Assembly: GCF_001975825.1 (NCBI RefSeq)
Contig: NZ_MTKN01000004.1
Span: 155,886 to 219,885, forward strand
Reading direction: 5' to 3'
DNA: 64,000 bases
Origin: [Flexibacter] sp. ATCC 35208
GTDB lineage: Bacteria; Bacteroidota; Bacteroidia; Chitinophagales; Chitinophagaceae
Shown: one piece after another, positions 28,216-36,343 of the stretch
Layout: each line of letters starts with the position of its first letter
Position numbering within the stretch: position 1 is the stretch's first letter
Program-made: the position numbers and the translations under genes
Notes under the pieces: generated by a model
What the model was told of the DNA's origin: nothing
Database searches by the model: none
What the model saw: only the letters and a program-made list of their open reading frames with translations

Positions 28216-28625
28216 TGGGGAGAATACTGGCAATAGATTATGGAAAGAAGCGGACCGGACTGGCAGTGACAGATCCCCTGCAGATAATAGCAACGGGTCT
28301 TACTACAGTACCGTCTCAAACGCTGATTCCTTACCTGAAAAAATACTTCGAAACCGAACAGGTAGAACTTATTCTGATAGGTGAACCAAAGAACCTGGAT
28401 GGAAGCGAAACAGATGCGACGGCTTTAGCAGCAGAATGTGTACGTATTTTGAAAAAGAACTTCCCAAATATGCCGCTAAAGCAGATAGATGAGCGGTTTA
28501 CTTCTAAAATGGCCTTTCAGACCATGATAGATAGTGGGTTGAAGAAAAAAGACAGACAGAACAAGGGATTGGTCGATGAGATCAGTGCCACCATTATATT
28601 ACAGGAATACCTGCGTTCAAAATAA
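28215..28625 (+). CDS. ruvX: RuvX/YqgF-family Holliday junction resolvase-like protein
   Basis: 136 residues, typical length. Conserved RNase H-like fold motifs: N-terminal ILAIDYGKKRTGLAVTD, central LILIGEPKNLDGSET, and DERFTSKMAFQTM. C-terminal LVDEISATIILQEYL carries a last acidic residue. In the family this protein helps process the 5' end of 16S rRNA and has Holliday-junction-resolvase-like activity. Start ATG overlaps the stop of the prenyltransferase gene, so translation is coupled. Followed by an intrinsic terminator. Confidence 0.93.
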   Translation: MGRILAIDYGKKRTGLAVTDPLQIIATGLTTVPSQTLIPYLKKYFETEQVELILIGEPKNLDGSETDATALAAECVRILKKNFPNMPLKQIDERFTSKMAFQTMIDSGLKKKDRQNKGLVDEISATIILQEYLRSK

Positions 28626-28652
28626 ACATTCCATTTGGGCATTTGCCTGAAC

Positions 28653-28690
28653 AAAAAATCGCTTTTGCCTATGGCCAAAGCGATTTTTTT
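28653..28690 (+). terminator. Intrinsic terminator after ruvX
   Basis: Near-perfect long stem (28653-28669 / 28673-28689, one mismatch) with T-run to 28690, separating ruvX from def. Confidence 0.85.
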
Positions 28691-28731
28691 GTCATTTTCG
28701 TAACTTCGCATTTTTAAAACAATACCATAGA

Positions 28732-29310
28732 ATGATTTTACCAATCGTTGCCTACGGCCATCCGGTCCTCCGTAAAATGTGTGAAGATATCACACCAGAT
28801 TACCCAGAATTAGACAAGCTGATCGCTAATATGTGGGAAACCATGTACGCGTCCAGTGGTGTAGGCCTCGCAGCACCTCAGATTAACAGGCCCATCCGCC
28901 TTTTCGTAATAGATAGCGAACAAATTATCAATAACCTGGAAGAAGATGAAAAAGACGAATACCCTGGCGATGCCGGTGTAAAACGCGTTTTCATCAATGC
29001 GCATATCGTAGCTACCAGTGGTGAAGAATGGCCTTACAACGAAGGTTGCCTCAGCATCCCTAAAGTAAGAGAAGACGTTTACCGTCCTGAAACTGTGACC
29101 ATCCGCTATGTGGACGAACACTTCCAGCCTCACGAAGATACCTTTACCGGCGTCACAGCCCGCGTTATATTCCATGAGTACGACCATATCGATGGTAAGT
29201 TATTCATCGATCATCTCAAGCCACTTAAGCGTAGAATGATTAAAAGCAAGCTGGACGATATCTCCAAAGGAAAAATCAAGGTTGATTACAAGATGATATT
29301 TCACAAATAA
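28732..29310 (+). CDS. def: Peptide deformylase
   Basis: 192 residues. All three family motifs are visible: GVGLAAPQ (43-50), EGCLSIP (104-110, metal ligand Cys106) and HEYDH (148-152, two metal His and catalytic Glu149). It removes the N-formyl group from new polypeptides. The insertion after residue 65 (NNLEEDEKDEYPGD) and the form HEYDH are common in Bacteroidetes enzymes. Stands between two terminators/promoters as a single gene. Start supported by the conserved MILPIVAYGHPVLRK. Confidence 0.97.
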   Translation: MILPIVAYGHPVLRKMCEDITPDYPELDKLIANMWETMYASSGVGLAAPQINRPIRLFVIDSEQIINNLEEDEKDEYPGDAGVKRVFINAHIVATSGEEWPYNEGCLSIPKVREDVYRPETVTIRYVDEHFQPHEDTFTGVTARVIFHEYDHIDGKLFIDHLKPLKRRMIKSKLDDISKGKIKVDYKMIFHK

Positions 29311-29323
29311 AACGTGTGAAAAT

Positions 29324-29354
29324 TTTGTAATGTTAAAAATCCCTATTATTTTAG
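29324..29354 (+). promoter_or_regulatory. Probable promoter of the first tandem sigma/anti-sigma module
   Basis: TTTG at 29324-29327, 19-base spacer, TATTTTAG at 29347-29354 (7 of 8 to TAnnTTTG). Would give a 5' leader of about 18 bases before the TTG start at 29379. Confidence 0.35.
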
Positions 29355-29378
29355 TGCCTGCAAACTAATCAACTATAT

Positions 29379-29927
29379 TTGGGAGCAGCACTTACATATA
29401 CTGAAGCCGAACTGGTAACTGGATTAAAAGCCAGAAACGAAAAGTTTTTCGGTTACTTATATGATCATTATTCACCGGCATTATATGGTATCGCCCTCAA
29501 AGTAGTGGTTGATGAAACGCTTGCCGGCGATGTGTTGCAGGAAATCTTTCTCAAGATCTGGAGAGGTATAGACCGTTACGATACAGAAAAAGGTCGTCTG
29601 TTCACCTGGATGGTGAACATAGCCCGCAATACAGCTATCGATACCCTCCGCTCCAAAGGCCACAAGCTGGGCCAGAAAGTTCAGGAAATAGGAAACAATT
29701 CCCACATAGTCGATCAACTGGCGGTACACCCGTCTGTTGATCATTTGGGATTGGCTAAAGTGGTGGAACAGTTGAACAAGGAACAGCGTGTTATCATTGA
29801 TCTGGCTTATTATAAAGGTTGTACCCAGGATGAGATCTCCAAAATACTGGATATCCCACTTGGTACAGTCAAAACCAGAATGCGAAATGCGATCATACAA
29901 TTGCGGAATATACTAAAACAGATGTAA
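29379..29927 (+). CDS. ECF-type sigma-70 factor (first of a tandem pair)
   Basis: 182 residues beginning at TTG; the frame is closed upstream by TAG at 29352, and no ATG or GTG start is available before the conserved region 2 (FFGYLYDHYSPALYGIALKVV). Region 2 continues with DVLQEIFLKIWRGIDRYD and LFTWMVNIARNTAIDTLRSK. Region 4 is at 125-175 (LNKEQRVIIDLAYYKGCTQDEISKILDIPLGTVKTRMR). This is the SigK-like kind normally held by an RskA-type anti-sigma factor, and exactly such a gene follows four bases downstream. The pair is repeated at 31009-32394. Confidence 0.93.
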   Translation: MGAALTYTEAELVTGLKARNEKFFGYLYDHYSPALYGIALKVVVDETLAGDVLQEIFLKIWRGIDRYDTEKGRLFTWMVNIARNTAIDTLRSKGHKLGQKVQEIGNNSHIVDQLAVHPSVDHLGLAKVVEQLNKEQRVIIDLAYYKGCTQDEISKILDIPLGTVKTRMRNAIIQLRNILKQM

Positions 29928-29931
29928 GCAA

Positions 29932-30792
29932 GTGGATGTTCAACGTTACATATCATCCGGAATTATTGAAAACCATGTGATCGGTTTAGTCTCCGAAGCG
30001 GAAAACCGCGAAATGGAGGCCGCGATCCAACAGCATCCTGAAGTAAAGGCTGCTGTAGATGCTGTGCAGCTGGATATGGAGAAGTACGTGATGATGTATG
30101 CGAAAAGGCCACCCGTTGATCTGAAAAAGCAAATCCTCAATAAATTAAAACAGGATACCGTTGCCAATGAGCCGGATATTCCCGTGGCCCAACCCGTTGC
30201 AGGCGAAGAGGAAATTCCTGTAATCGACTACGCCCCTAAAAAAACAGTTTCTCCTTTAAGAATATGGCAATATGGTGCCGCTGCCGCATTTATCCTGCTT
30301 GTAGCCAGTGCTGTCATGAACATTGCTTATTATACCAAATACAACGATTCCCGGAATCAGTACGCCAGCCTTCAAAGTAGTCAGTCCGCTTTTACTGTCG
30401 AAAAGGACTCCCTGACGGCACAATTGCACCATGCCCAGGAAGAACTGACGATGATGAAAGATCCTGCATTTAAATGGATTAAAATGTTGGGAACGCCCAG
30501 GCATACCGGAAATGTAGCCACTATTTGCTGGGATCCCGAATCAAAAGCAACTTTTATTCTCGCACAAAAACTGCCAGAACCTCCGCCTGACATGCAATAT
30601 CAGCTATGGGCCATTGTAAATGGTAAATGTATAGACGCTGGTGTGTTCGCTACCGGCGATCTGTCAGCCTCCATGCAAAAGGTAAAAGACGTTGTCAATG
30701 CACAGGCATTTGCCGTAACCCTCGAAAAGAAAGGCGGTAGCCCAACTCCTACACTAGACCAGATGTTTGTAGCTGGCAAGGTAGCTGGATGA
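29932..30792 (+). CDS. RskA-like membrane anti-sigma factor (first of a tandem pair)
   Basis: 286 residues from a GTG four bases after the sigma stop. Cytoplasmic sigma-binding part 1-95 (ISSGIIENHVIGLVSEAENREMEAAI). One membrane helix about 104-124 (YGAAAAFILLVASAVMNIAYY), then a coiled-coil-like stretch 125-170. Extracytoplasmic RskA C-terminal domain 175-286 has MQYQLWAIVNGKCIDAGVF and FAVTLEKKGGSPTPTLDQM. No zinc-finger cysteines, so this is not a ZAS-type factor. Should sequester the sigma encoded just upstream until released by proteolysis or an envelope signal. Confidence 0.88.
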   Translation: MDVQRYISSGIIENHVIGLVSEAENREMEAAIQQHPEVKAAVDAVQLDMEKYVMMYAKRPPVDLKKQILNKLKQDTVANEPDIPVAQPVAGEEEIPVIDYAPKKTVSPLRIWQYGAAAAFILLVASAVMNIAYYTKYNDSRNQYASLQSSQSAFTVEKDSLTAQLHHAQEELTMMKDPAFKWIKMLGTPRHTGNVATICWDPESKATFILAQKLPEPPPDMQYQLWAIVNGKCIDAGVFATGDLSASMQKVKDVVNAQAFAVTLEKKGGSPTPTLDQMFVAGKVAG

Positions 30793-31008
30793 TATGAAAA
30801 AGTATCTTACTCTCTCATTTTCAATTATTCCGTAATAATTGCTATATTTCCTTTATTATTGCATTCCTTTTAACCATTAATTATTATTTGTATTCATTGT
30901 AATCACACGCAGCTGTACCGGATCACGGGTACTTTTTTCTGTAGCGTTTACGGCTATGATGTGGGAGCACACGTGAAAAGTAATTTTTAACATAATTCTT
31001 TAATTGTT

Positions 31009-31560
31009 TTGGAATCCGCGTTCACATATACGGAATCTGAGCTGATTCAGGGCTTAAAGGCTAAAGACCAAAAGGTATTTAGCTACCTGTATGACCGTTA
31101 CTCACCGGCCTTATACGGCGTGGCGCTGAAAGTGCTCAACGACGAAAGCAATGCGAGTGATTGTTTGCAGGAAGTGTTTTTGAAAATCTGGCGAAACATT
31201 GATCGTTACGACGAAGGTAAAGGTCGTTTGTTTACCTGGATGCTCAATATTACACGTAATACAGCCATTGACACGCTTCGTTCTAAGGCACATAAAATGG
31301 ATCAGAAAATCCAGGACATCGGAGACGACGTACATCTATATACTGGCAACTTAGCCGTACACCCTTCCGTTGACCATCTCGGACTCTCTAAGGTTCTGGA
31401 AAAACTGACAAAAGAGCAACGTATCATCATTGATTTGGCATACTACAAAGGATGCACACAGGAAGAAATTTCCAGGGTGCTGGAGATCCCTTTGGGTACG
31501 GTGAAAACAAGGATGCGGAACGCGATCATTCAATTAAGAAACCTGTTAAAATTAGTTTAA
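31009..31560 (+). CDS. ECF-type sigma-70 factor (second of a tandem pair)
   Basis: 183 residues, again from a TTG start. Closely similar to the protein at 29379-29927 over its full length: same FTYTESELIQGLKAKDQKVFSYLYDRYSPALYG opening, LFTWMLNITRNTAIDTLRSKAHK, and region 4 DLAYYKGCTQEEISRVLEIPLGTVKTRMRNAIIQLRNLLK. Preceded by a 216-base AT-rich gap that should contain its own promoter; no exact box found. It precedes its own RskA-like gene by three bases. Clear tandem duplicate; whether the two sigma factors read different promoters is unknown. Confidence 0.93.
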   Translation: MESAFTYTESELIQGLKAKDQKVFSYLYDRYSPALYGVALKVLNDESNASDCLQEVFLKIWRNIDRYDEGKGRLFTWMLNITRNTAIDTLRSKAHKMDQKIQDIGDDVHLYTGNLAVHPSVDHLGLSKVLEKLTKEQRIIIDLAYYKGCTQEEISRVLEIPLGTVKTRMRNAIIQLRNLLKLV

Positions 31561-31563
31561 GAA

Positions 31564-32394
31564 GTGGGTTCAAAAAGTTACATATCTTCTGGGATTATTG
31601 AAGCTTATGTCAGCGGACTGGCTTCCTCCAGTGAAAGGGAGGAACTGGAACTTGCAATAGCACAATACCCCGAGGTTGCGGCAGAGTACCAAAGCTGCCA
31701 GCAGGATATGGAGCAATATATAATCTATCAATCAGTCACGCCACCTGCCAATTTAAAAGAGAGATTATTTACACAGCTCGATACCGAAGAAACTGCACGT
31801 GCAAACGGTACTTACGTCGATGAAGACAATATATCGGAAACACCCGTACGCAGAATACTCGTAAGCAGCACATGGCGTTGGGTAGCTGCTGCTTCAATCC
31901 TTTTACTCATAGGTAGTGCATTTTTAAATTATAACCAGTATACACAGTACAATGGTTTACAACAGCGATACGAAGCAATGGCTGCGGCTAATACTTCTGT
32001 AGCTGCCGAAACCAATGTATACCGTACCCGACTGGAACAGGCAGAACAAGATCTGCACATTGTACAGGATCCTTCCATGAAGACAGTGAAGATGCCGGGT
32101 ACCAAATCGTTCCCGACAGCACTCGCTACCATATACTGGAACCAGGCTTCTAAAGAAGTCTTCGTAATGGTAAACAACCTTCCACAACCTTCTTCTGAAA
32201 AGCAATACCAGCTATGGGCCATTGTAGACGGTAAACCCGTAGACATGGGCGTGTTTGAAACCGGTACCGAAGCCAAAATTATCCAAAAAATGAAATCTAT
32301 TGGCAATGCAGAGATGTTTGCCGTAACCTTGGAGAAAAAAGGTGGTAGTCCGGAACCAACTTTAGATCAGATGTACGTAGCCGGTAAGATATAA
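31564..32394 (+). CDS. RskA-like membrane anti-sigma factor (second of a tandem pair)
   Basis: 276 residues from a GTG three bases after the sigma stop. Same layout as 29932-30792: cytoplasmic part (YISSGIIEAYVSGLASSSEREELELAI), membrane helix about 98-118 (WRWVAAASILLLIGSAFLNY), coiled-coil-like linker, and RskA domain ending KQYQLWAIVDGKPVDMGVF and FAVTLEKKGGSPEPTLDQM. The cytoplasmic portion and linker have diverged more than the C-terminal domain, which would allow specificity for its own sigma. Next gene starts 27 bases later but has its own promoter box. Confidence 0.88.
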   Translation: MGSKSYISSGIIEAYVSGLASSSEREELELAIAQYPEVAAEYQSCQQDMEQYIIYQSVTPPANLKERLFTQLDTEETARANGTYVDEDNISETPVRRILVSSTWRWVAAASILLLIGSAFLNYNQYTQYNGLQQRYEAMAAANTSVAAETNVYRTRLEQAEQDLHIVQDPSMKTVKMPGTKSFPTALATIYWNQASKEVFVMVNNLPQPSSEKQYQLWAIVDGKPVDMGVFETGTEAKIIQKMKSIGNAEMFAVTLEKKGGSPEPTLDQMYVAGKI

Positions 32395-32409
32395 TCCCAC
32401 GGTATTTCG

Positions 32410-32417
32410 TAATTTTG
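32410..32417 (+). promoter_or_regulatory. Promoter box with start-codon-proximal spacing
   Basis: TAATTTTG, exact TAnnTTTG, then CAGC and the ATG at 32422. The four-base gap predicts a leaderless transcript, as for mutS and the trmH-type gene. Confidence 0.5.
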
Positions 32418-32421
32418 CAGC

Positions 32422-33348
32422 ATGCGATCATTGTTGTTATTCATTGTTGCTTTTTTTATCAGTAACATTTCAATTGCCCAGGATACGGCCAACTATAGGG
32501 GGATGACCGTCAATCTTGACGAAGTAGTGGTTCAGGCCAAACGGGTGGGCTTTGATGTTAATAGCTTCATCAGGCGGGTAGAGACAGATACTACCTTCTA
32601 CAGAGCATTTCGGAACCTTCATTTATTGGGCTATTCGGCCGACAATGATATTCGCATATATGGGAAGAAAGGAAAGGTAGATGCTTTCCTGAAAAGTCAG
32701 ACCGTGCAAACCATGCAGGGAACCTGCCGTACTATGAAAGTACTCCACGAAGAGACGGGTGGCGATTTTTATACCTCCAAAGGAGATTATAAGTACTATA
32801 CTGCTGAACTGTATGCAAACTTCTTCTTTACCAAAGGTACCGTGTGTGCCAAAGCCAACGGGGAATCGATAGAATCCTCCAAAGGGAACCTCGCCAAACA
32901 CAAAGCCCAGCTCAAACAATTGATTTTCAATCCTGGTCAGCCTATCAAGGGCGTACCTATCGTAGGCGGTAAGGTCGCCATATTTGATCCGGAAGTGATG
33001 CGGTTGTACGATTTCTCTATTACCTCAGAGGAATTCAATGGAGTACCCTGCTGGGTGTTTTCTGCGACAGCGAAAAAGAACCTGGGGTATTTTGATAAGA
33101 ATGATATCGTGATCAATGAGCTGATCACTTACTTCTCCAAAGAAAGCTTTGACATTGTCAACAGGAAATATTCACTTTCTTATAAAACGCTGGTATTTGA
33201 TTTCAATGTGAAGATGAATGTGCAGCTGGTGAAGAGAGAAAATCTGTTGACGCCGATTTTAGTGACCTACGAAGGTACATGGGATGTGCCTTTCAGAAAG
33301 AGAGAGACGGCGATATTTATAGCGAAGTTTCACGAGTTTACCAGATAA
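32422..33348 (+). CDS. Secreted protein of unknown function
   Basis: 308 residues, not assigned to a named family. Signal peptide 1-19 (MRSLLLFIVAFFISNISIA). Mature protein starts QDTANYRGMTVNLDEVVVQAKRVGFD; the LDEVVVQA stretch resembles the segment before TonB-receptor plugs, but no plug or barrel follows. Rich in beta-prone segments, with two Cys at positions about 99 and 211. Similar proteins of this length seem common in Chitinophagaceae, as judged from memory, not a search. Follows the second sigma/anti-sigma pair with only 27 bases, but has its own promoter box. It ends at the bidirectional terminator at 33366. Confidence 0.75.
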   Translation: MRSLLLFIVAFFISNISIAQDTANYRGMTVNLDEVVVQAKRVGFDVNSFIRRVETDTTFYRAFRNLHLLGYSADNDIRIYGKKGKVDAFLKSQTVQTMQGTCRTMKVLHEETGGDFYTSKGDYKYYTAELYANFFFTKGTVCAKANGESIESSKGNLAKHKAQLKQLIFNPGQPIKGVPIVGGKVAIFDPEVMRLYDFSITSEEFNGVPCWVFSATAKKNLGYFDKNDIVINELITYFSKESFDIVNRKYSLSYKTLVFDFNVKMNVQLVKRENLLTPILVTYEGTWDVPFRKRETAIFIAKFHEFTR

Positions 33349-33365
33349 AATAAATAAAGACATTA

Positions 33366-33403
33366 TAAATAAAGCCCCGTTCCTCGGAACGGGGCTTTAT
33401 TTA
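33366..33403. terminator. Bidirectional terminator between convergent genes
   Basis: 18-bp stem (33366-33383 / 33386-33403) built on AAAGCCCCGTTCC, with AT-rich base able to serve as U-tract in both directions. Confidence 0.9.
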
Positions 33404-33405
33404 TT

Positions 33406-35067
33406 TTAATGTATGACTGTGATAGCGCCTGTTTTTCTAATGTGTTCTCCTGTTTTCTGCACCGTATACTCCATCACCCACACATATGTTCCGACTGGTA
33501 CCCTTGTTCCGTTCCTGGTACCTGTCCAGCCAATATCCGGATCTGTGGTATAGTAGATCTGCGCACCCCATCTATCATATACACTAATCGAAAACGACTG
33601 CAGGGGGCACCTGTATTTCGGTCGGAATAGATCATTGTTCCCATCTCCATTCGGACTAAAACCACTTGGTAACCATACCTGACATTCACAATCCTTAAAC
33701 CCTACTTCCACAGAATCGATCGCTGTACCACAGGTATTTTGCGCCACGACGGCATAGATGCCGGCGGTATTTACTTTGTAGAGCGCTACTGTACTACTGT
33801 CCTGCCACTTATAGTTATTGCCCGCACCTTTTGGATACAGGGTATAAATCTCTCCGTTGCATAGCACCGTGTCTCTACCCAGGCTTACGCGCAGGGTATC
33901 TTCGATCTGTACATGAATCGTATCGCTGGATACACATCTGCCTATCTGTGCACGCACATAATAGTAACCGGTTTTGGTTACATAATAGGTGGCCTGCTTA
34001 CTGGTATCCTGCCAGCGGTAGGTACCGGTGCCGAAATCGGCAGTCAATACAAGCTTTTCACCCTTACAGATAATGGTATCATTACCGAGGTTTACATTGC
34101 GCAGGGCATTGTAACGTACCCGGATGGTATCGATCACATTACAGGTGTTATTAATTGTAGCATAGCACCACAAATCTATCGGGCGGCTGGCAGACACAGT
34201 GGGGGTGGTAGCACCAGTGCTCCACAGGTAAGCTGTTGCCCCGGAAGTACTGCCATTGATAATCACTGTTTCGTCAGGGCATAATAAAGTATCCGGACCC
34301 AGTGAGTATGGATGCTCAGTGCCAGCAAATGAGATAGTGATACTGTCGCTAAAAATACCGCAACCCTTGGCGTTGGCATTCACGATATACATGAATGGCG
34401 CACGGGCGGTGTCGCTATGAACAACGATATCCGGTGTGGTTTCTCCCGTATTCCAGGAGAAAGTACAGTTCTGGGCGGTGGCATCCAGTTGCAGGTATTC
34501 GTTGAGGCAAAGCACCACGTCGTTCCCGAGTTCTATTTCCGGTTCAGGGGTATAGAATACGTTCATGGAATCAGGTACCAGGCAACCATTGATCTTTACC
34601 TTGTACGTCTGCATGGTATCTACCACTATGCTCTGACCGGTGGAGCTGTCCTGCCACAGGTAGGAGGCGCCGGCTACATAAGGAGCGGTCAGGGTAATAG
34701 TAGTGCCTTCGCAAAGGGTAGAGTCGGTAGGACCAAAGTCGTAAGGTACGGGTGCCACGATGGTGACCGTATTGGTAGAAATGTCTTCCACACCACTCCG
34801 GTAAGCCACCAGGGTGATGGTATAGTCGCCAAGGGTGCTGTAAAGGTGAACACCGTTGATAGCTTTGGAAGAATCGTACTTGCCGGATGCTGGATCGCCA
34901 TAATACCATTTGACGGAGTCGATGCCGTCACGGTCTGCGGTAGCAATGATAAAACGAATACTATCGTTTTGGCAGGTTGAGTTGAAGGTAAAAGGCGTAG
35001 ACGCCTGCGCGGTGGTTGAACCGAGTAAAACGAGTAAAACCACGATAATTAGATATAGGTTTCTCAT
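33406..35067 (-). CDS. Secreted repeat protein with gliding-motility/T9SS C-terminal domain
   Basis: 553 residues. Signal peptide 1-20. A PKD-like domain about 25-105 (VKWYYGDPASGKYDSS, TLGDYTITLVAYRSG) is followed by five divergent repeats of 65-75 residues (about 108-170, 175-247, 253-318, 322-386, 390-456). Each starts near LGxDTxLCxGE and contains a YxWQD-like centre and a second Cys, so one disulfide per repeat is likely. The C-terminal 95 residues (LPSGFSPNGDGNNDLFRP, FSISVYDRWGAQIYYT, PVGTYVWVMEY) are the type-B T9SS sorting domain. Predicted to be exported and fixed to the surface; possible adhesin. Single gene. Confidence 0.92.
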   Translation of the reverse strand: MRNLYLIIVVLLVLLGSTTAQASTPFTFNSTCQNDSIRFIIATADRDGIDSVKWYYGDPASGKYDSSKAINGVHLYSTLGDYTITLVAYRSGVEDISTNTVTIVAPVPYDFGPTDSTLCEGTTITLTAPYVAGASYLWQDSSTGQSIVVDTMQTYKVKINGCLVPDSMNVFYTPEPEIELGNDVVLCLNEYLQLDATAQNCTFSWNTGETTPDIVVHSDTARAPFMYIVNANAKGCGIFSDSITISFAGTEHPYSLGPDTLLCPDETVIINGSTSGATAYLWSTGATTPTVSASRPIDLWCYATINNTCNVIDTIRVRYNALRNVNLGNDTIICKGEKLVLTADFGTGTYRWQDTSKQATYYVTKTGYYYVRAQIGRCVSSDTIHVQIEDTLRVSLGRDTVLCNGEIYTLYPKGAGNNYKWQDSSTVALYKVNTAGIYAVVAQNTCGTAIDSVEVGFKDCECQVWLPSGFSPNGDGNNDLFRPKYRCPLQSFSISVYDRWGAQIYYTTDPDIGWTGTRNGTRVPVGTYVWVMEYTVQKTGEHIRKTGAITVIH

Positions 35068-35152
35068 GCTTGGGACATGGGTAAGGCATAAAATTAACAG
35101 AAATTCATGATATATGGTATTTTTTTAATGAAAACGTAAACTTCATTCCATA

Positions 35153-35189
35153 TTAATCAGGCATCCCGCCTGGCGGGATGCCTGATTAA
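35153..35189. terminator. 37-base perfect palindrome after rluD-type gene
   Basis: 18-bp perfect arms (35153-35170 / 35172-35189) around one base. Lies 3 bases beyond the stop of the pseudouridine synthase gene on the minus strand, where a terminator belongs, but lacks a clear T-run. Could be a terminator or a repeat-type palindrome. Confidence 0.6.
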
Positions 35190-35192
35190 CAA

Positions 35193-36260
35193 CTAATCTT
35201 CCAGCGGTCTTGCAGAGATATATCTTCTCCATTTTTCTAACACCGCCTTAAAATCTTCCGGCATTGGACTTTCAAAATGGACAGGCTTGCGGGTACGTGG
35301 GTGTATAAAGCCTAAAGTCTGGGCATGCAGGGCATGTCTTGGCATTAGCTCAAAGCAGTTCTCCACAAATTGCTTGTATTTATTGAAAACGGTGCCTTTC
35401 AGAATACGGTTACCGCCATAAGTATCGTCGTTGAACAGGGAATGCCCGATATGCTGCATGTGCACCCTGATCTGGTGGGTACGACCCGTTTCCAGCCGGC
35501 ATTCAATGAGTGTGACATAATTAAAGCGCTCCAGCACCTTGTAGTGGGTGATGGCGTCTTTGCCATATTCTCCTTCAGGATATGCATCCATGATCTTTCT
35601 AAAACGTTGGTGGCGACCTACGTGTGCTTCAACCGTTCCTTCATCTTCTTCAAAATCTCCCCATACGAGGGCAATGTACCGGCGCTGTACTGTGTGGTCA
35701 AAGAATTGCTTGGCCAGGTCGTTCATCGCCTTTTCTGATTTGGCAATCACGAGCAGACCGCTGGTATTCTTATCAATACGGTGTACGAGGCCAAAACGGG
35801 GAATTTCAGGCTCCGTGACCTCAGTGTTCTGACCACCCAGGTACCAGGCCAGACCGTTTACCAGGGTACCGGTATAGTTACCACAACCCGGATGTACCAC
35901 CATCCCTGGCTGCTTGTTGACGATCATAATGTCTTCATCCTCAAATACGATGTTCAGGTCCAGCTGTTCTGGTATTACATCTGTATTCTCAGGATTCTTG
36001 CTCGTCATTACCACGATCTTGTCGAAGGCTTTGACTTTATAGTTGGACTTGACGGGTTTATCATTGACAATGACCCAACCTGATTCGCAGGCCTGCTGAA
36101 TTTTGTTGCGGGTAGCACCTTCTACCCGGTTCATCAGGAATTTATCGATACGAAGAGGCTCTTGTCCCTTGTCGGCAACAATATTGACACGCTCATACAG
36201 CTCTTCACTGCCTTCGCCGCTTTCCAGCTCATCATCCAGTTCAATCAGATCTTCGGTCAT
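35193..36260 (-). CDS. RluD-type 23S rRNA pseudouridine synthase (RluA family)
   Basis: 355 residues from the ATG at 36260; a TTG further up at 36281 is less likely because a consensus promoter box overlaps it. N-terminal S4 RNA-binding domain about 20-80 (LRIDKFLMNRVEGATRNKIQQACESGWVIVN). Catalytic domain 85-330 with the hallmark GLVHRIDKNTSGLLVIAK, in which the Asp after RI is the catalytic nucleophile, and ECRLETGRTHQIRVHMQHIGH. The Glu/Asp-rich first 20 residues are usual. Expected to convert uridines of 23S rRNA helix 69 to pseudouridine. Substrate is assigned by family only. Confidence 0.93.
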   Translation of the reverse strand: MTEDLIELDDELESGEGSEELYERVNIVADKGQEPLRIDKFLMNRVEGATRNKIQQACESGWVIVNDKPVKSNYKVKAFDKIVVMTSKNPENTDVIPEQLDLNIVFEDEDIMIVNKQPGMVVHPGCGNYTGTLVNGLAWYLGGQNTEVTEPEIPRFGLVHRIDKNTSGLLVIAKSEKAMNDLAKQFFDHTVQRRYIALVWGDFEEDEGTVEAHVGRHQRFRKIMDAYPEGEYGKDAITHYKVLERFNYVTLIECRLETGRTHQIRVHMQHIGHSLFNDDTYGGNRILKGTVFNKYKQFVENCFELMPRHALHAQTLGFIHPRTRKPVHFESPMPEDFKAVLEKWRRYISARPLED

Positions 36261-36278
36261 GTAGTTCAAAAATTTCTG

Positions 36279-36286
36279 CAAAGGTA
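36279..36286 (-). promoter_or_regulatory. Promoter box of the pseudouridine synthase gene
   Basis: TACCTTTG on the minus strand, exact TAnnTTTG match, about 18 bases before the ATG at 36260. Confidence 0.5.
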
Positions 36287-36343
36287 TGTCATTTTGACCT
36301 TTTCATTAGTATGACCATAGGGCCATCTTATACCTGACCTGTT

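Noticed and set aside
29311..31008. Similarity between the upstream regions of the two tandem sigma genes (TGAAAA followed by GTAAT)
   Set aside because: The distance to the start codon differs (about 57 versus 30 bases) and the match is short; not enough to call a shared promoter.
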